NCBI GenBank assembly: GCA_026984915.1
Contig: JALSRG010000124.1
Span: forward strand, 35,191 to 99,190
Source of the DNA: Marinosulfonomonas sp.
Lineage (GTDB): Bacteria; Pseudomonadota; Alphaproteobacteria; Rhodobacterales; Rhodobacteraceae
Direction of reading: 5' to 3'
Length of the DNA stretch: 64,000 bases
The notes under the pieces were generated by a model that saw nothing but the letters and a program-made list of their open reading frames with translations, was not told the DNA's origin and searched no databases. The translations under genes and the position numbers were made by a program. Below are positions 21,835 through 30,522 of the stretch, in pieces. Every line of letters begins with the position of its first letter. Positions within the stretch are counted from its first letter, which is position 1.

Positions 21835-22809
21835 TTACTGGGTCGAGGTGAGAATAGCCTCGACCCTTCTGTTCAGTTTGCGCCCCTGTTTCGTCAGATT
21901 GCTTGCACGGGGCGACAGATAGCCCATGCCTTCGGCCTTGATCTGGTCCCTGGGGGCGCCGTAATCCGAGATCAGAACCCTGGCCACCGCCGCCGCACGC
22001 TTCTTTGAAAGGGCAATATTGCCGGCAAGCGAGCCTTCCGTGTCGGTATGACCAACCAGGGTTATCTTCTTGTCCGGATGGGTTTTCAGATAGGTGGCCA
22101 GGGCTTCAAGTGATGCAAAATGCTCGTCGCTCAGGGTGGAAGATCCGGTTTCAAAAGTAAGGTCCTCAAGCACAACGCTGCCGTTTCTTTCCAGTTCAGC
22201 CCCCAGATCCGTGACCCCTTCGACGGGAAAGGACGATGTGGCCGGGTTTGGCGCAGCGTTCTCTCCATCGGTATTTGACGATCCAACCAGGGCAATATTG
22301 CCGGAATCTCCGGGCGCCACATGTATCATCTGCACAAAGCCCGCCTGATTGGAGCGGCTGACCAGCAGATCAATATACTCGGTTTTTCCGCTGTCCTGCT
22401 CGGTCCGCTTGGCTGAAAAGAAACGGAAATCCCCCAGATCGACATGCATGTCCGGCTCTGGCAGAACGTCTATGTGATAGCGAAAATCGAACCCGCCGCA
22501 TTCCTCGGTTGCGCATTCAAACAATGGCTCAAATCCGGCGTCGGTCAGTTGCTGTTTCAGCGGTGTGAGGATCTGCAGGGTGGTCAGGCCCGATTGCGGC
22601 AGTTTCCATGCCTGTTTGTTGATATTCCCCTCGGCCTTGATGGTTTCCAGCCGGCCGTTTGTCCAGGGGCCGACCGGGATCAGGGTACTGTCCGATTTTT
22701 CAGCCCTTTGTGCCGTCGGCGTCGCCTGCGCCGGAAAAACAAGTGAGAGTGCCGACGCCTGCACGGGCAGCAGGAAAAACAGACCAGAGATCAGAAAGCG
22801 AATATTCAT
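21835..22809 (-). CDS. OmpA family protein
   Basis: 324 aa exported protein. An N-terminal signal peptide (FLISGLFFLLPVQASA) is followed by about 180 residues of unknown fold with CATEECGG and then a C-terminal OmpA peptidoglycan-binding domain: LTFETGSSTLSDEHF, ITLVGHTDTEGSLAGNIALS, and KGRKLNRRVE-type ending. It probably anchors the envelope to peptidoglycan. It is the last gene of a chain with 4-nt overlaps. Confidence 0.88.
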   Translation of the reverse strand: MNIRFLISGLFFLLPVQASALSLVFPAQATPTAQRAEKSDSTLIPVGPWTNGRLETIKAEGNINKQAWKLPQSGLTTLQILTPLKQQLTDAGFEPLFECATEECGGFDFRYHIDVLPEPDMHVDLGDFRFFSAKRTEQDSGKTEYIDLLVSRSNQAGFVQMIHVAPGDSGNIALVGSSNTDGENAAPNPATSSFPVEGVTDLGAELERNGSVVLEDLTFETGSSTLSDEHFASLEALATYLKTHPDKKITLVGHTDTEGSLAGNIALSKKRAAAVARVLISDYGAPRDQIKAEGMGYLSPRASNLTKQGRKLNRRVEAILTSTQ

Positions 22810-23381
22810 CTGTGGGCGCTGTGGTACTCATTGTTCGGGCGCATGTCGCTGGCCGACGCTACGCGGTTTGTCATGTTGAAGAACCCGGCCACCGAGGCAA
22901 TGTCCCAGATATCACGGTCACTGAAACCGGCCTGGCGCAGGGTTTCGCGGTCCTGTTCCTCTATTCTGGCACAATCCTCGGTCAGTTTGGCGGCAAAATC
23001 CAGCATTGCGCGCTGTCGCGGGTCCAGATCGGCAACACGGTAGTTCATCACCAGCATTTCACCCAGCACCGGATCGCCTGACAATTCACGCACCGCTGCA
23101 CCATGCGCGGTCAGGCAATAAAAGCATTTGTTGATCGACGAAACCACGACCGCAATCATTTCGCGTTCCAGTTTTGTCAGACCACTGTCGGCCAGCATCA
23201 GATCATTGTAAAGCGCGGTAAAGGCATTCAGCTTTTCAATATCAAAGGCATAGGCCTGCAAAACATTGGGCACCAGCCCCAGCTTTTCAGTACAGATGTC
23301 AAAATATTTCCGGGTCTGCTCCGGCAATGGGTCGACCATGGGAAGGTCAAGCGCCGTCGGGCGTTGGGTATCTTTCTTCAA
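22806..23381 (-). CDS. Peroxidase-related / carboxymuconolactone decarboxylase family protein
   Basis: 191 aa AhpD-like fold. The redox motif is NKCFYCLTAHGAAVREL (CxxC plus His), typical of uncharacterised peroxidase-related enzymes. Family-typical ends are DLPMVDPLPEQTRKYFDIC and FNMTNRVASASDMRPNNEY. It probably detoxifies peroxides with a thiol donor. It overlaps both neighbours by 4 nt. Confidence 0.88.
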   Translation of the reverse strand: MKKDTQRPTALDLPMVDPLPEQTRKYFDICTEKLGLVPNVLQAYAFDIEKLNAFTALYNDLMLADSGLTKLEREMIAVVVSSINKCFYCLTAHGAAVRELSGDPVLGEMLVMNYRVADLDPRQRAMLDFAAKLTEDCARIEEQDRETLRQAGFSDRDIWDIASVAGFFNMTNRVASASDMRPNNEYHSAHR

Positions 23382-24130
23382 ACCTGCTCATCCTTGTTGC
23401 CATTGTTGCGGCTTTTTATGCGGTAGTGGTATTGTCCCACATTTTGCATGCCGAGGGAAGTATAGAGCCGGTTTGCCGCGCTGTTGGCCCGGGTGACCAC
23501 CACGCAAAAATCGCTGGCACCGTTTTCCACTGCCCAGGCAGCGGCGCATCGCATGATATTGATGCCAACGCCCTGCCGCCGCTGTGTCGGGGTCACCTCC
23601 AGTGCGTGCAGCATCGCGACGCCATCGGCCATGGCTACATAGGCCACGCCGGCAGCCCGATCATTCTGGCGCGCCAGTATCGCGGTTTTGGGGCCTTTGG
23701 CGCGGTGCATGACAGCCCGTCGCCCCGTACCGATACCGCCTTCCTGCCAGAGGTCATCCATGATGGCCAGCGGTGGCCAGACCGGAAAGGCCGACAGGCG
23801 CGGCGGGGCTGGTCTGGCCAGTTGCTCTGCCGGGCAGGAATAGAAGTACACCGGGTCCTTGATATGATAACCCTGCTGTTCAAGCATCCTGTCCAGGGCA
23901 GCGCCGGGGGCGCGTATCAGGAACAGATTCGGCTGGCCGAGGGCGCGCATGGCCTTTTCCGCCAGCGGCAGATCCCGGGCGGTAAAGGGGTGGGCATCCG
24001 TTGTGGCGCTTACCCGCTGCCCGCCGCCCTGTCCGTCGCGGATGATCCACGGGCCAACGGCGCTGCGGCTGGCAGGCGGCCAGGTTTTCTCCATCACCTC
24101 AAAGGGCTGCATGGTGCCTTTTACCGTCAT
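23378..24130 (-). CDS. GNAT family N-acetyltransferase
   Basis: 250 aa. The C-terminal half is a GNAT domain with the acetyl-CoA motif VTPTQRRQGVGINIMRCAAAWA and ANSAANRLYTSLGMQNVGQYHYR. The N-terminal 110 residues are divergent. Substrate unknown. The context (CinA-like upstream, CMD-like downstream, 4-nt overlaps) is probably conserved operon structure rather than a pathway. Confidence 0.85.
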   Translation of the reverse strand: MTVKGTMQPFEVMEKTWPPASRSAVGPWIIRDGQGGGQRVSATTDAHPFTARDLPLAEKAMRALGQPNLFLIRAPGAALDRMLEQQGYHIKDPVYFYSCPAEQLARPAPPRLSAFPVWPPLAIMDDLWQEGGIGTGRRAVMHRAKGPKTAILARQNDRAAGVAYVAMADGVAMLHALEVTPTQRRQGVGINIMRCAAAWAVENGASDFCVVVTRANSAANRLYTSLGMQNVGQYHYRIKSRNNGNKDEQV

Positions 24131-24858
24131 TTTGCCGTGCCTTCAGTCAGCTTGATCAACCCCGAAAGCGCCGCATCCAATGCGGCGCCCTCGGTTCCGC
24201 GCAAGACGATATAGGTGCCATAGCGGCCGTTTTCGATAAACGGATAAGAGCCGATCGAAAGCTCGGGATACTGCTTTGCCAGGGTTGCCAGCGGCATGGC
24301 GATATCCCCTTCGGGCAGGTCTACCCTGTGGGTGCGGCTCAGCAGCGGTGCCCCGCCGGTCAGCAAGGGCAGAAGCGAGGCCAGCATCGCCTCGAACACC
24401 GCCGGAACGCCGGCCATCACATGCACGTTTTCCAGGCTGAAACCGGGGGCTGTCGATACCGGGTTTTCAATCAGTGTCGCCCCTTGCGGAATGCGGGCCA
24501 TGCGCAGGCGGGCGGCGTTCAGGTGCTGTCCGGTGCGGGCATAATGGGCCTGCAGCAGAGCGCGGGCATCTTCGCGAACATCAATCGGTACGCCAAACGC
24601 TGCGGCAATGCTGTCGGCGGTTATGTCGTCATGGGTCGGGCCAATACCGCCCGAGGTGAACACATGATCATAGGCCGGCGAAAGGGCGCGAATGGCACCG
24701 ACAATGGCATCCTGTCTGTCCGGCACGACGCGCACTTCCTGCAAATCAATCCCGTGTCTGGTCAGCGCGCCTGCAAGATGGTGCATATTGCTGTCACGGG
24801 TACGCCCCGAGAGGATCTCGTCACCAATCACCAGCATGGCGGCCGTCGGGTTTGGCAT
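24127..24858 (-). CDS. CinA-N-like molybdopterin-binding domain protein
   Basis: 243 aa containing only the MoCF/CinA N-terminal domain: LVIGDEILSGRTRDSN, TSGGIGPTHDDITADSIA and the GxPxVFEAML segment. It lacks the C-terminal nicotinamide-nucleotide amidase domain of full CinA. The role of the stand-alone form is unclear. The start at 24858 has AAGGA upstream; the longer frame to 24906 would run into the divergent sfsA start. First gene of the overlapping chain. Confidence 0.85.
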   Translation of the reverse strand: MPNPTAAMLVIGDEILSGRTRDSNMHHLAGALTRHGIDLQEVRVVPDRQDAIVGAIRALSPAYDHVFTSGGIGPTHDDITADSIAAAFGVPIDVREDARALLQAHYARTGQHLNAARLRMARIPQGATLIENPVSTAPGFSLENVHVMAGVPAVFEAMLASLLPLLTGGAPLLSRTHRVDLPEGDIAMPLATLAKQYPELSIGSYPFIENGRYGTYIVLRGTEGAALDAALSGLIKLTEGTAK

Positions 24859-24904
24859 GGGGCATTCCTTGTGGCTGATACATGTTCGGTATAGGCCTAG
24901 TGTC

Positions 24905-25609
24905 ATGCGCTTTCAAACCCCCCTTGTGCCGGCCCGGCTGCTGCGCCGCTACAAACGCTTTCTGGCCGATATGCGGCTGGATGACGGGCGCGAGGTCACC
25001 GCTCATTGCGCCAATCCCGGCTCGATGCTGGGGCTGGCCGAGGAAGGGGAAAAATGCTGGCTTGAGCCAAACGACGACCCAAAGAAGAAATTGAAATACG
25101 GCTGGCGGTTGGTTGACCACGAAAACGGCCATTTCACCGGCGTGGATACCAGCGTTCCCAACCGTGCCCTGCGGGCCGCACTTGCGGCCGGAGAAGTGCC
25201 GGAACTGGCGCAATACGGGCAGGTGCAGGCCGAAGTGAAATACGGCGCGAAAAGCCGGGTGGATTTTCTGCTGACAGACAGATCGCACAAGGATCTGTAT
25301 CTGGAGGTGAAAAGCGTCACCCTCAGCCGCGCGCCGGGGCTGGGCGAATTTCCCGATAGCGTGACCGCGCGCGGCACCCGGCATTTGCAGGATCTGGCGG
25401 CGATGGTCGCGCAGGGGCAGCGGGCGATGATGCTCTATCTGGTGCAGCGGACCGACTGCCGGCGGATGCGTCTGGCTGATGACATTGATCCGGCCTATGC
25501 GCAGGCCTATGGGCAGGCGCGTTCAGCCGGGGTCGAGGTACTCTGCTATGACACCAGAATTTCACCAGACGGGATTTGGCTGGGCAAGCGCCTGCCGGTG
25601 GAGGAATAG
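24905..25609 (+). CDS. sfsA: DNA/RNA nuclease SfsA
   Basis: 234 aa SfsA-family protein, originally linked to sugar fermentation stimulation and later described as a nuclease. TPLVPARLLRRYKRFLAD, NPGSMLG, SRVDFLL and LYLEVKSVTLSR show the family order, and the PD-(D/E)xK-like core is VDFLL...EVK. Normal length. It starts about 46 bp from the divergent CinA-like start. Confidence 0.93.
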   Translation: MRFQTPLVPARLLRRYKRFLADMRLDDGREVTAHCANPGSMLGLAEEGEKCWLEPNDDPKKKLKYGWRLVDHENGHFTGVDTSVPNRALRAALAAGEVPELAQYGQVQAEVKYGAKSRVDFLLTDRSHKDLYLEVKSVTLSRAPGLGEFPDSVTARGTRHLQDLAAMVAQGQRAMMLYLVQRTDCRRMRLADDIDPAYAQAYGQARSAGVEVLCYDTRISPDGIWLGKRLPVEE

Positions 25610-25685
25610 CAAGTGCTTTGCCATATCCTCTGGCGCTGGGCGTTGCGCTGCATTATCTAGGGCTGAACAAGCAGGAGTATGAGTC

Positions 25686-26498
25686 TTGGACGATACACGC
25701 GGCCGTATGACCAAAGACGGCATCAGGATTTATGAACAGTCGGATTTTGCCGGTATGCACAAGGCCGGGCATCTGGCGGCGCAGTTGCTGGACGAGGTGA
25801 TCCCGCTGGTTAAACCCGGCGTGACCACCGGTGAGATTGACAGCTATATCACCGATCGGGTGGTTGCGGAGGGGGCCACCTCCGCAACAATCGGCTACAA
25901 GGGCTACAAGCATGCCAGTTGTATCAGTGTGAACCATGTGGTCTGCCACGGCATCCCCGGCGACAAGCGCCTGAAAAGTGGCGATATCGTCAATATCGAC
26001 ATAACGGTGATCGTCGATGGCTGGTTTGGTGATACCTCGCGCATGTATGTGGCGGGCAAGCCGGGCCGCAAGGCCGAGCGGCTGATTCAGGTGACGCATG
26101 ACAGCCTGATGAAGGGCATCGAGGCGGTCAGGCCGGGCAACACCTTTGGCGATATCGGCCATGCGATTCAGGTCTATGTGGAAAGCCAGCGCATGAGCGT
26201 GGTGCGCGATTTCTGTGGCCACGGTCTGGGTCGGGTTTTTCATGCGCCGCCCAACGTGCTGCATTACGGTCGCGCCGGCACCGGTCCGGTGCTGGAAGAA
26301 GGCATGATTTTCACCATTGAGCCAATGGTCAATCTGGGCCGGCCGGAAACCAAGGTGCTGAATGACGGCTGGACGGCGGTCACGCGCGACAAAACCCTGT
26401 CGGCGCAGTTTGAACATTCCATCGGTGTCACCGCCGACGGCTGCGAGATTTTTACCCTGTCACCGGCTGGCAGGTTCCATCCGACCTATCCGGTTTAG
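25686..26498 (+). CDS. map: Type I methionine aminopeptidase
   Basis: 270 aa enzyme that removes N-terminal methionine from nascent proteins. Metal ligands are in IDITVIVDGWFGDTSRM (two Asp), CGHGLGRVFH (His) and FTIEPM (Glu), with a final Glu in SAQFEHS. I use the TTG at 25686 because AGGAG sits 9 nt upstream; the next in-frame ATG (25707) has none. An ATG at 25679 is in the wrong frame. Confidence 0.95.
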   Translation: MDDTRGRMTKDGIRIYEQSDFAGMHKAGHLAAQLLDEVIPLVKPGVTTGEIDSYITDRVVAEGATSATIGYKGYKHASCISVNHVVCHGIPGDKRLKSGDIVNIDITVIVDGWFGDTSRMYVAGKPGRKAERLIQVTHDSLMKGIEAVRPGNTFGDIGHAIQVYVESQRMSVVRDFCGHGLGRVFHAPPNVLHYGRAGTGPVLEEGMIFTIEPMVNLGRPETKVLNDGWTAVTRDKTLSAQFEHSIGVTADGCEIFTLSPAGRFHPTYPV

Positions 26499-26526
26499 GC
26501 CGGGTCGGTTTGGACAGGGCGCGTCT

Positions 26527-26565
26527 GTATGAAATCCATACAAAACCCATATGTTTTCCATATGG
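26527..26565. repeat. Array of 11-bp-spaced CCATA repeats with palindromes
   Basis: CCATA occurs at 26536, 26547 and 26558, exactly 11 bp apart. The left end is GTATGAAATCCATAC (arms GTATG/CATAC) and the right end CCATATG-TTTTC-CATATGG. On the other strand the pattern is KATGG every 11 bp ending in GTATGGATTTCATAC, matching 14 of 15 bases of the end of the array at 63215-63262. It lies about 30 bp after the map stop, between convergent genes. Confidence 0.6.
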
Positions 26566-26736
26566 CGTTTTCGGGGATTCCAGGACAGCAAGAATGGCTC
26601 ATGACCCTATGCTGCGCAGGTCCCTGAACCTGTGATTCAGCCTCTTTTCAGGGCGTAATTCAGTGGAGAGGCCGCAGGGAATGCAAGGCCGGCCATCAGA
26701 GATTCTGTAAGCCCGTCGCATTGACATAAACATCAT

Positions 26737-27300
26737 TCATGGCTTGTTTTCCAGAATTGTTATCCATGTATCCCCATAGTGTCGCTGGTCGCGCAGCGTG
26801 AAACCTTCGGGTGCGGGTTGGCGTGCGTTTTCTTCCCAGACGACCAGCGCGCCATCACCGATCCATGCCCCTTCGCGCGCGGCCGCCAGCGCTTTTTCTC
26901 CGAGTCCCAGGCCATAGGGCGGGTCCAGAAAAACCAGTGTGAAGGGGGCGGATTTGTTGGCGGTCAGACGTGTGGCGTTGGTTTTCAGAATCGTGCTGTC
27001 GCCGACATGACCGGCCAGTCTGATGTTTTCACGGATCAGGTTTTGCGCTTTGCGGCCATCATCAACAAAGGTGCAATGGGCCGCGCCACGCGACAGGGCC
27101 TCCAGCCCCAATGCACCGGTGCCGGCAAACAGATCCAGCACTCTGGCGCCGGTGATCGGGTCGCCATGGATTCCGCCGGTCAGTATGTTGAAAAGGCTTT
27201 CCCGCACGCGGTCAGAGGTCGGCCGCAAATGCGCCGCAGCGTCGCCTTTGCCAAGACTGGCAAGCCGCAAGCCGCGGTTCTGACCGGCAATGATCCTCAT
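26737..27300 (-). CDS. rsmD: 16S rRNA (guanine966-N2)-methyltransferase RsmD
   Basis: 187 aa class I methyltransferase modifying G966 of 16S rRNA. MRIIAGQNRGLRL, RPTSDRVRESLFNIL, LDLFAGTGALGLEALSRGA (SAM site) and FLDPPYG (catalytic (N/D)PPY) are all present. Normal length. The start overlaps the upstream flavoprotein gene by 4 nt. Confidence 0.95.
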   Translation of the reverse strand: MRIIAGQNRGLRLASLGKGDAAAHLRPTSDRVRESLFNILTGGIHGDPITGARVLDLFAGTGALGLEALSRGAAHCTFVDDGRKAQNLIRENIRLAGHVGDSTILKTNATRLTANKSAPFTLVFLDPPYGLGLGEKALAAAREGAWIGDGALVVWEENARQPAPEGFTLRDQRHYGDTWITILENKP

Positions 27301-28508
27301 CTTTTCAGTAAGGATTTCAGATCGGTTTCCGGGTTGCTCACCAATTCGGCCGCAACCGGTTTTCCCGACTCGATCAACCGCTTGCCGATCATGTAGGCGC
27401 GGGCGTCGTTCATGGCATCCACCGCAAGAAGATGCTCTCCGCGATAATACCAGATCGATTGAGAGCCGGGTTTGTCGCCGGGGCGCAGAACTGTGGAATC
27501 ATAGCCGGTATTCAGACCGGCAATCTGTAGTTTTACATCATACTGATCCGACCAGAACCACGGTGTTGCCACGTATTTCTTGTTGGCGCCCAACATGTTT
27601 TCAGCAACCACTTCTGCCTGATCGATGGCATTGGGAACGCTTTCCAGCCGGATACGCCCGCCCTTGTAGGGAAACGAGGCGCAGTCACCGGCTGCCCAGA
27701 TATTGCCATCAGAAGTGCGGCCCAGAGCGTCTGTCTTTATGCCATTGTCGATCGCCAGTCCGGCAGCCTCGGCCAGGGTGGTTTCAGGCCGGATACCTAT
27801 TCCGACAATCACGAAATCCACCGGCAAGACATGCCCGTCCGACAGGGTGGCCTGTTTGACGCGCTGCTCCCCGGACAGGTGGCCCAGCCCGATACCTTCG
27901 AGAATTTTCACCCCGTGTGATTCGTGCAAAGCGCGAAAATAGGCGGATGTTTCCGGCGCGGCGACCCGCTGCAGAATACGGTCTGCCATTTCCACCAGGG
28001 TAACATTCAGGCCCAGTTTTGACGCAACCGCGGCCGCCTCCAGACCAATATAACCACCGCCGACAATCAGCACATTCTTTCCCTTGGCGAATTCTGGCTG
28101 CATTTCGTCAATATCCGCCAGTGTCCGTACGACATAGATGCCTTTCAGCGTTCCGCCGATGCTGTCAGGCAGGTGAAGCGGACGGGAACCGGTGGTCAGG
28201 GCGAGTTGATCATAGGAAATCATTTCCTGCCCGACGGTCACGGTTTTTGCGGCGGGATCAACTGCGGTAACAGGTGTATCCAGGCGCAAACGGATGTTCT
28301 GGTCTTTATAGAACTGTTCCGGCCTCAGGAACAGGCGATCCCGCTCCATTTCGCCAAGCAGGTAGGCCTTTGAAAGCGGGGGGCGCTGATAGGGTGGCAC
28401 CGGCTCGGCCCCGATCAGCGTAATCTCGTCCTCAAAACCCAGATTGCGCAATTTGGCTACCAGCGCAGCCCCTGCCTGTCCTGCGCCGATGACTACGAAA
28501 TGAGGCAT
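27297..28508 (-). CDS. FAD-dependent ferredoxin/rubredoxin-reductase-like oxidoreductase
   Basis: 403 aa. FAD site VVIGAGQAGAALVAKLRN, NAD site LIVGGGYIGLEAAAVASKLG, second FAD segment IWAAGDCASFPYKGG, and a C-terminal reductase domain with WFWSDQYDVKLQIAGL. These are hallmarks of the oxygenase-coupled NADH-ferredoxin reductase family (ThcD, CamA, BphA4). No ferredoxin or P450 gene is adjacent, so the electron acceptor is unknown. Overlap with rsmD suggests co-transcription. Confidence 0.9.
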   Translation of the reverse strand: MPHFVVIGAGQAGAALVAKLRNLGFEDEITLIGAEPVPPYQRPPLSKAYLLGEMERDRLFLRPEQFYKDQNIRLRLDTPVTAVDPAAKTVTVGQEMISYDQLALTTGSRPLHLPDSIGGTLKGIYVVRTLADIDEMQPEFAKGKNVLIVGGGYIGLEAAAVASKLGLNVTLVEMADRILQRVAAPETSAYFRALHESHGVKILEGIGLGHLSGEQRVKQATLSDGHVLPVDFVIVGIGIRPETTLAEAAGLAIDNGIKTDALGRTSDGNIWAAGDCASFPYKGGRIRLESVPNAIDQAEVVAENMLGANKKYVATPWFWSDQYDVKLQIAGLNTGYDSTVLRPGDKPGSQSIWYYRGEHLLAVDAMNDARAYMIGKRLIESGKPVAAELVSNPETDLKSLLKR

Positions 28509-28601
28509 AGGTTTTTTTCCTGCTGTTTATGTTTGGGGCGAACAGTATATCATGCAGCATGAAACGCAATCCGCGAACACGGCAACAAGGAGAAATTACC
28601 A

Positions 28602-29093
28602 ATGAGCATTTCGACCGGTGACAGGCTGCCCGATTCCACCCTGATGAGCATGGGGCCGGAAGGGCCGCAGGAACGGCCGCTGCACGCACTGACAAAGGGG
28701 CGCAAGATCGTGATCTTTGCCGTGCCGGGGGCCTATACGCCAACCTGCCACAGCGCCCATGTTCCCAGCTTTGTCCGCAACATGGATGCACTGAAGTCCA
28801 AAGGCGTGGACGAAGTGATCTGCGTGAGCGTGAATGATCCTTTCGTGATGCAGGCCTGGGGCGAGGCCACAGGGGCAACGGATGCCGGGATAACCATGCT
28901 GGCCGATGCATCCGGCGGGTTCACCAAGGCATTGGGTCTGGATTTCAGCCTGGCACCTGCCGGGCTTTATGGACGCTCGTTGCGCTATGCGATGCTGGTG
29001 GATGATGGTGTTGTCAGCATCCTGAACCTGGAAGAGGACGCGGGGGTGTGTGAAACATCGGCAGGTGAGGCACTGCTTGCGGCAATGGGCTGA
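28602..29093 (+). CDS. Peroxiredoxin (Prx5 type)
   Basis: 163 aa, the usual size for atypical Prx5/hybrid-type peroxiredoxins. The peroxidatic motif is VPGAYTPTCHSAHVPSF with Cys49; no second conserved Cys partner is obvious apart from those in VDEVICVSV and VCETSAG. It reduces hydroperoxides, probably with glutathione or glutaredoxin. AAGGAG precedes the ATG. It is divergent from the flavoprotein gene. Confidence 0.93.
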   Translation: MSISTGDRLPDSTLMSMGPEGPQERPLHALTKGRKIVIFAVPGAYTPTCHSAHVPSFVRNMDALKSKGVDEVICVSVNDPFVMQAWGEATGATDAGITMLADASGGFTKALGLDFSLAPAGLYGRSLRYAMLVDDGVVSILNLEEDAGVCETSAGEALLAAMG

Positions 29094-29098
29094 CCGCA

Positions 29099-29132
29099 CA
29101 AGGGCCGACACGAAATTTCATGTCGGCCCTTG
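29099..29132. terminator. Bidirectional stem-loop terminator between convergent genes
   Basis: Perfect 12-bp arms CAAGGGCCGACA (29099-29110) and TGTCGGCCCTTG (29121-29132) with a 10-nt loop, 6 nt after the peroxiredoxin stop and 24 nt from the stop of the facing baeRF gene. Confidence 0.7.
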
Positions 29133-29155
29133 ATTGTGAATGACATCCGGATTGG

Positions 29156-30358
29156 CTACCAGCGGCGTTTTGCAGCGATACCGCCGAATTCATTGTTCAA
29201 TCGTTTCTTGGCGGGGCCTTCGACAAACTCCAGCCTTGTGCCATAGTCGCCGGCCAGCGAAAAAATCCGGTCGCCCAGCGCGACCTGTTCCGCGCCATCG
29301 CAAAGTTCGGCCAAGGTTTCGCGGTCAGCCGAGACCAGGCCATAATCCGGGCAGGCCCAGATTTTTGCGTCTGAATCGAACGGAACAACCAGTGTGTCAA
29401 GCTGGCCGATCTGCAATGCGTCGAGCACTTTGCCCAAGCCCCAGATGCCGGGTTGCTCCTGTATTTCATCCAGCAGGGCCATTTCGGCCTTGCGTTCGGC
29501 GTCTTCCAGCACGGGTTCCACATGTTTCTTGATGTCGGCGACGGTCGGGTTGTCCAGGTCTTTCGGGTTATGAACCCTGGCAACGACCTTGGCGCGCAGT
29601 TGCCGCGGCAAGGCATTCAGACAGACAGCCGTTTCCGGCTCTTCCCCCATCAGCACCAGACGGTTGATACCACGCGCGTGCAATGCCCTCTCCAGAAGGC
29701 GGCCCAGCCGCACGTAGAGTTTGTGGCGCCAATAGCCGAGTTTTGCCGCATATGTATCTTTGGTTGAGCCGGACTTGTCGGGTTCTGTCTTGGCTCTCAG
29801 TTCGCCGCTGCGAATGAATTCAGCGGCTTCCTTCAGGTCTTTCCAATCCTGTTCGTCAAACCCGGCAAAAACATTGTCGCATTCCTTCAGGTCGCCCAGG
29901 AACAGTTCGAAGAATCGCCATTTTGAGCCATTCAGATGCAGGACGGCCGTGCGCTCATATTCATCCATGGCAAAGATCAGCGGGGCGATCCACGGCGCGC
30001 CAAACCGTGCCTGTGAGCGGCCGGCACGCAGATCGACGACAGGCAGATCCACATTCAGATCAACACGTTCCACAAAAAGCTTGCCCAGATGGTTCTGTTT
30101 GGCAAAAAGGGCCATGGTGCGGGCGGCAGGACGTTCTTCGTTGATCAACTCAAGGATCGCGTCATTGAGTGAAAGCGCGTGTTCCGGGCGTTTTTGTATC
30201 TCCGGAATGTCTTTTAGCGCGTTTTTGATCCGTTTGCGCCATGCCCCGCCCTTGTTGTCAGGGCTGGCCGGATTGATATCGGCATAGACGGACAAGATCG
30301 GCGCCTCAAGCGCCGACAGCCTGTCGATGAGTTCATTGGCTTCTTTCTGGTTGAGCAT
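29156..30358 (-). CDS. Bacterial eRF1-like (baeRF) protein
   Basis: 400 aa soluble protein resembling the bacterial/archaeal relatives of eRF1 (baeRF families). The central region has RTAVLHLNGSKWRFFELFLGDL and the C-terminal third has INRLVLMGEEPETAVCLNALP followed by DTLVVPFDSDAKIWACPDYGLVS, resembling eRF1 domain 3 (L7Ae-like). A glutamine-containing GGQ motif is not visible. Proposed roles of baeRF proteins (ribosome rescue or stress) are untested. Two nt separate it from an upstream 53-aa gene. Confidence 0.65.
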   Translation of the reverse strand: MLNQKEANELIDRLSALEAPILSVYADINPASPDNKGGAWRKRIKNALKDIPEIQKRPEHALSLNDAILELINEERPAARTMALFAKQNHLGKLFVERVDLNVDLPVVDLRAGRSQARFGAPWIAPLIFAMDEYERTAVLHLNGSKWRFFELFLGDLKECDNVFAGFDEQDWKDLKEAAEFIRSGELRAKTEPDKSGSTKDTYAAKLGYWRHKLYVRLGRLLERALHARGINRLVLMGEEPETAVCLNALPRQLRAKVVARVHNPKDLDNPTVADIKKHVEPVLEDAERKAEMALLDEIQEQPGIWGLGKVLDALQIGQLDTLVVPFDSDAKIWACPDYGLVSADRETLAELCDGAEQVALGDRIFSLAGDYGTRLEFVEGPAKKRLNNEFGGIAAKRRW

Positions 30359-30360
30359 CT

Positions 30361-30522
30361 CTATCCCATTTCCTTGTCAATTCCCGAGACAATCAGCCGG
30401 GCCATCGTGGCCTGCAAGACGCTGGTCGGGAAGTTTTTATCAAGCGCCAAGGCGCATTCCGCTTCTGAACGGTATGAAATGCATTTAGGCGGTGAAAATT
30501 CAGGTTCAAGGACGAAAGGCAT
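30361..30522 (-). CDS. Small protein (53 aa) upstream of and coupled to the baeRF gene
   Basis: Open frame from ATG at 30522 to TAG at 30361-30363, 53 codons, preceded by a strong GGGAAGGGA ribosome binding site. It ends only 2 nt before the baeRF ATG, so translation is likely coupled. The protein starts MPFVLEPEFSPPKC, has two Cys (about residues 14 and 23) and ends in a helical segment LQATMARLIVSGIDKEMG. No recognised family. The spacing, ribosome binding site and protein-like composition support a real gene. Confidence 0.6.
   Translation of the reverse strand: MPFVLEPEFSPPKCISYRSEAECALALDKNFPTSVLQATMARLIVSGIDKEMG

Noticed and set aside
26600..26736. 45-codon minus-strand ORF right after rsmD
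   Set aside because: Codon choice is unlike the neighbours, no ribosome binding site is evident, and the sequence is Arg-rich without a family-like pattern.
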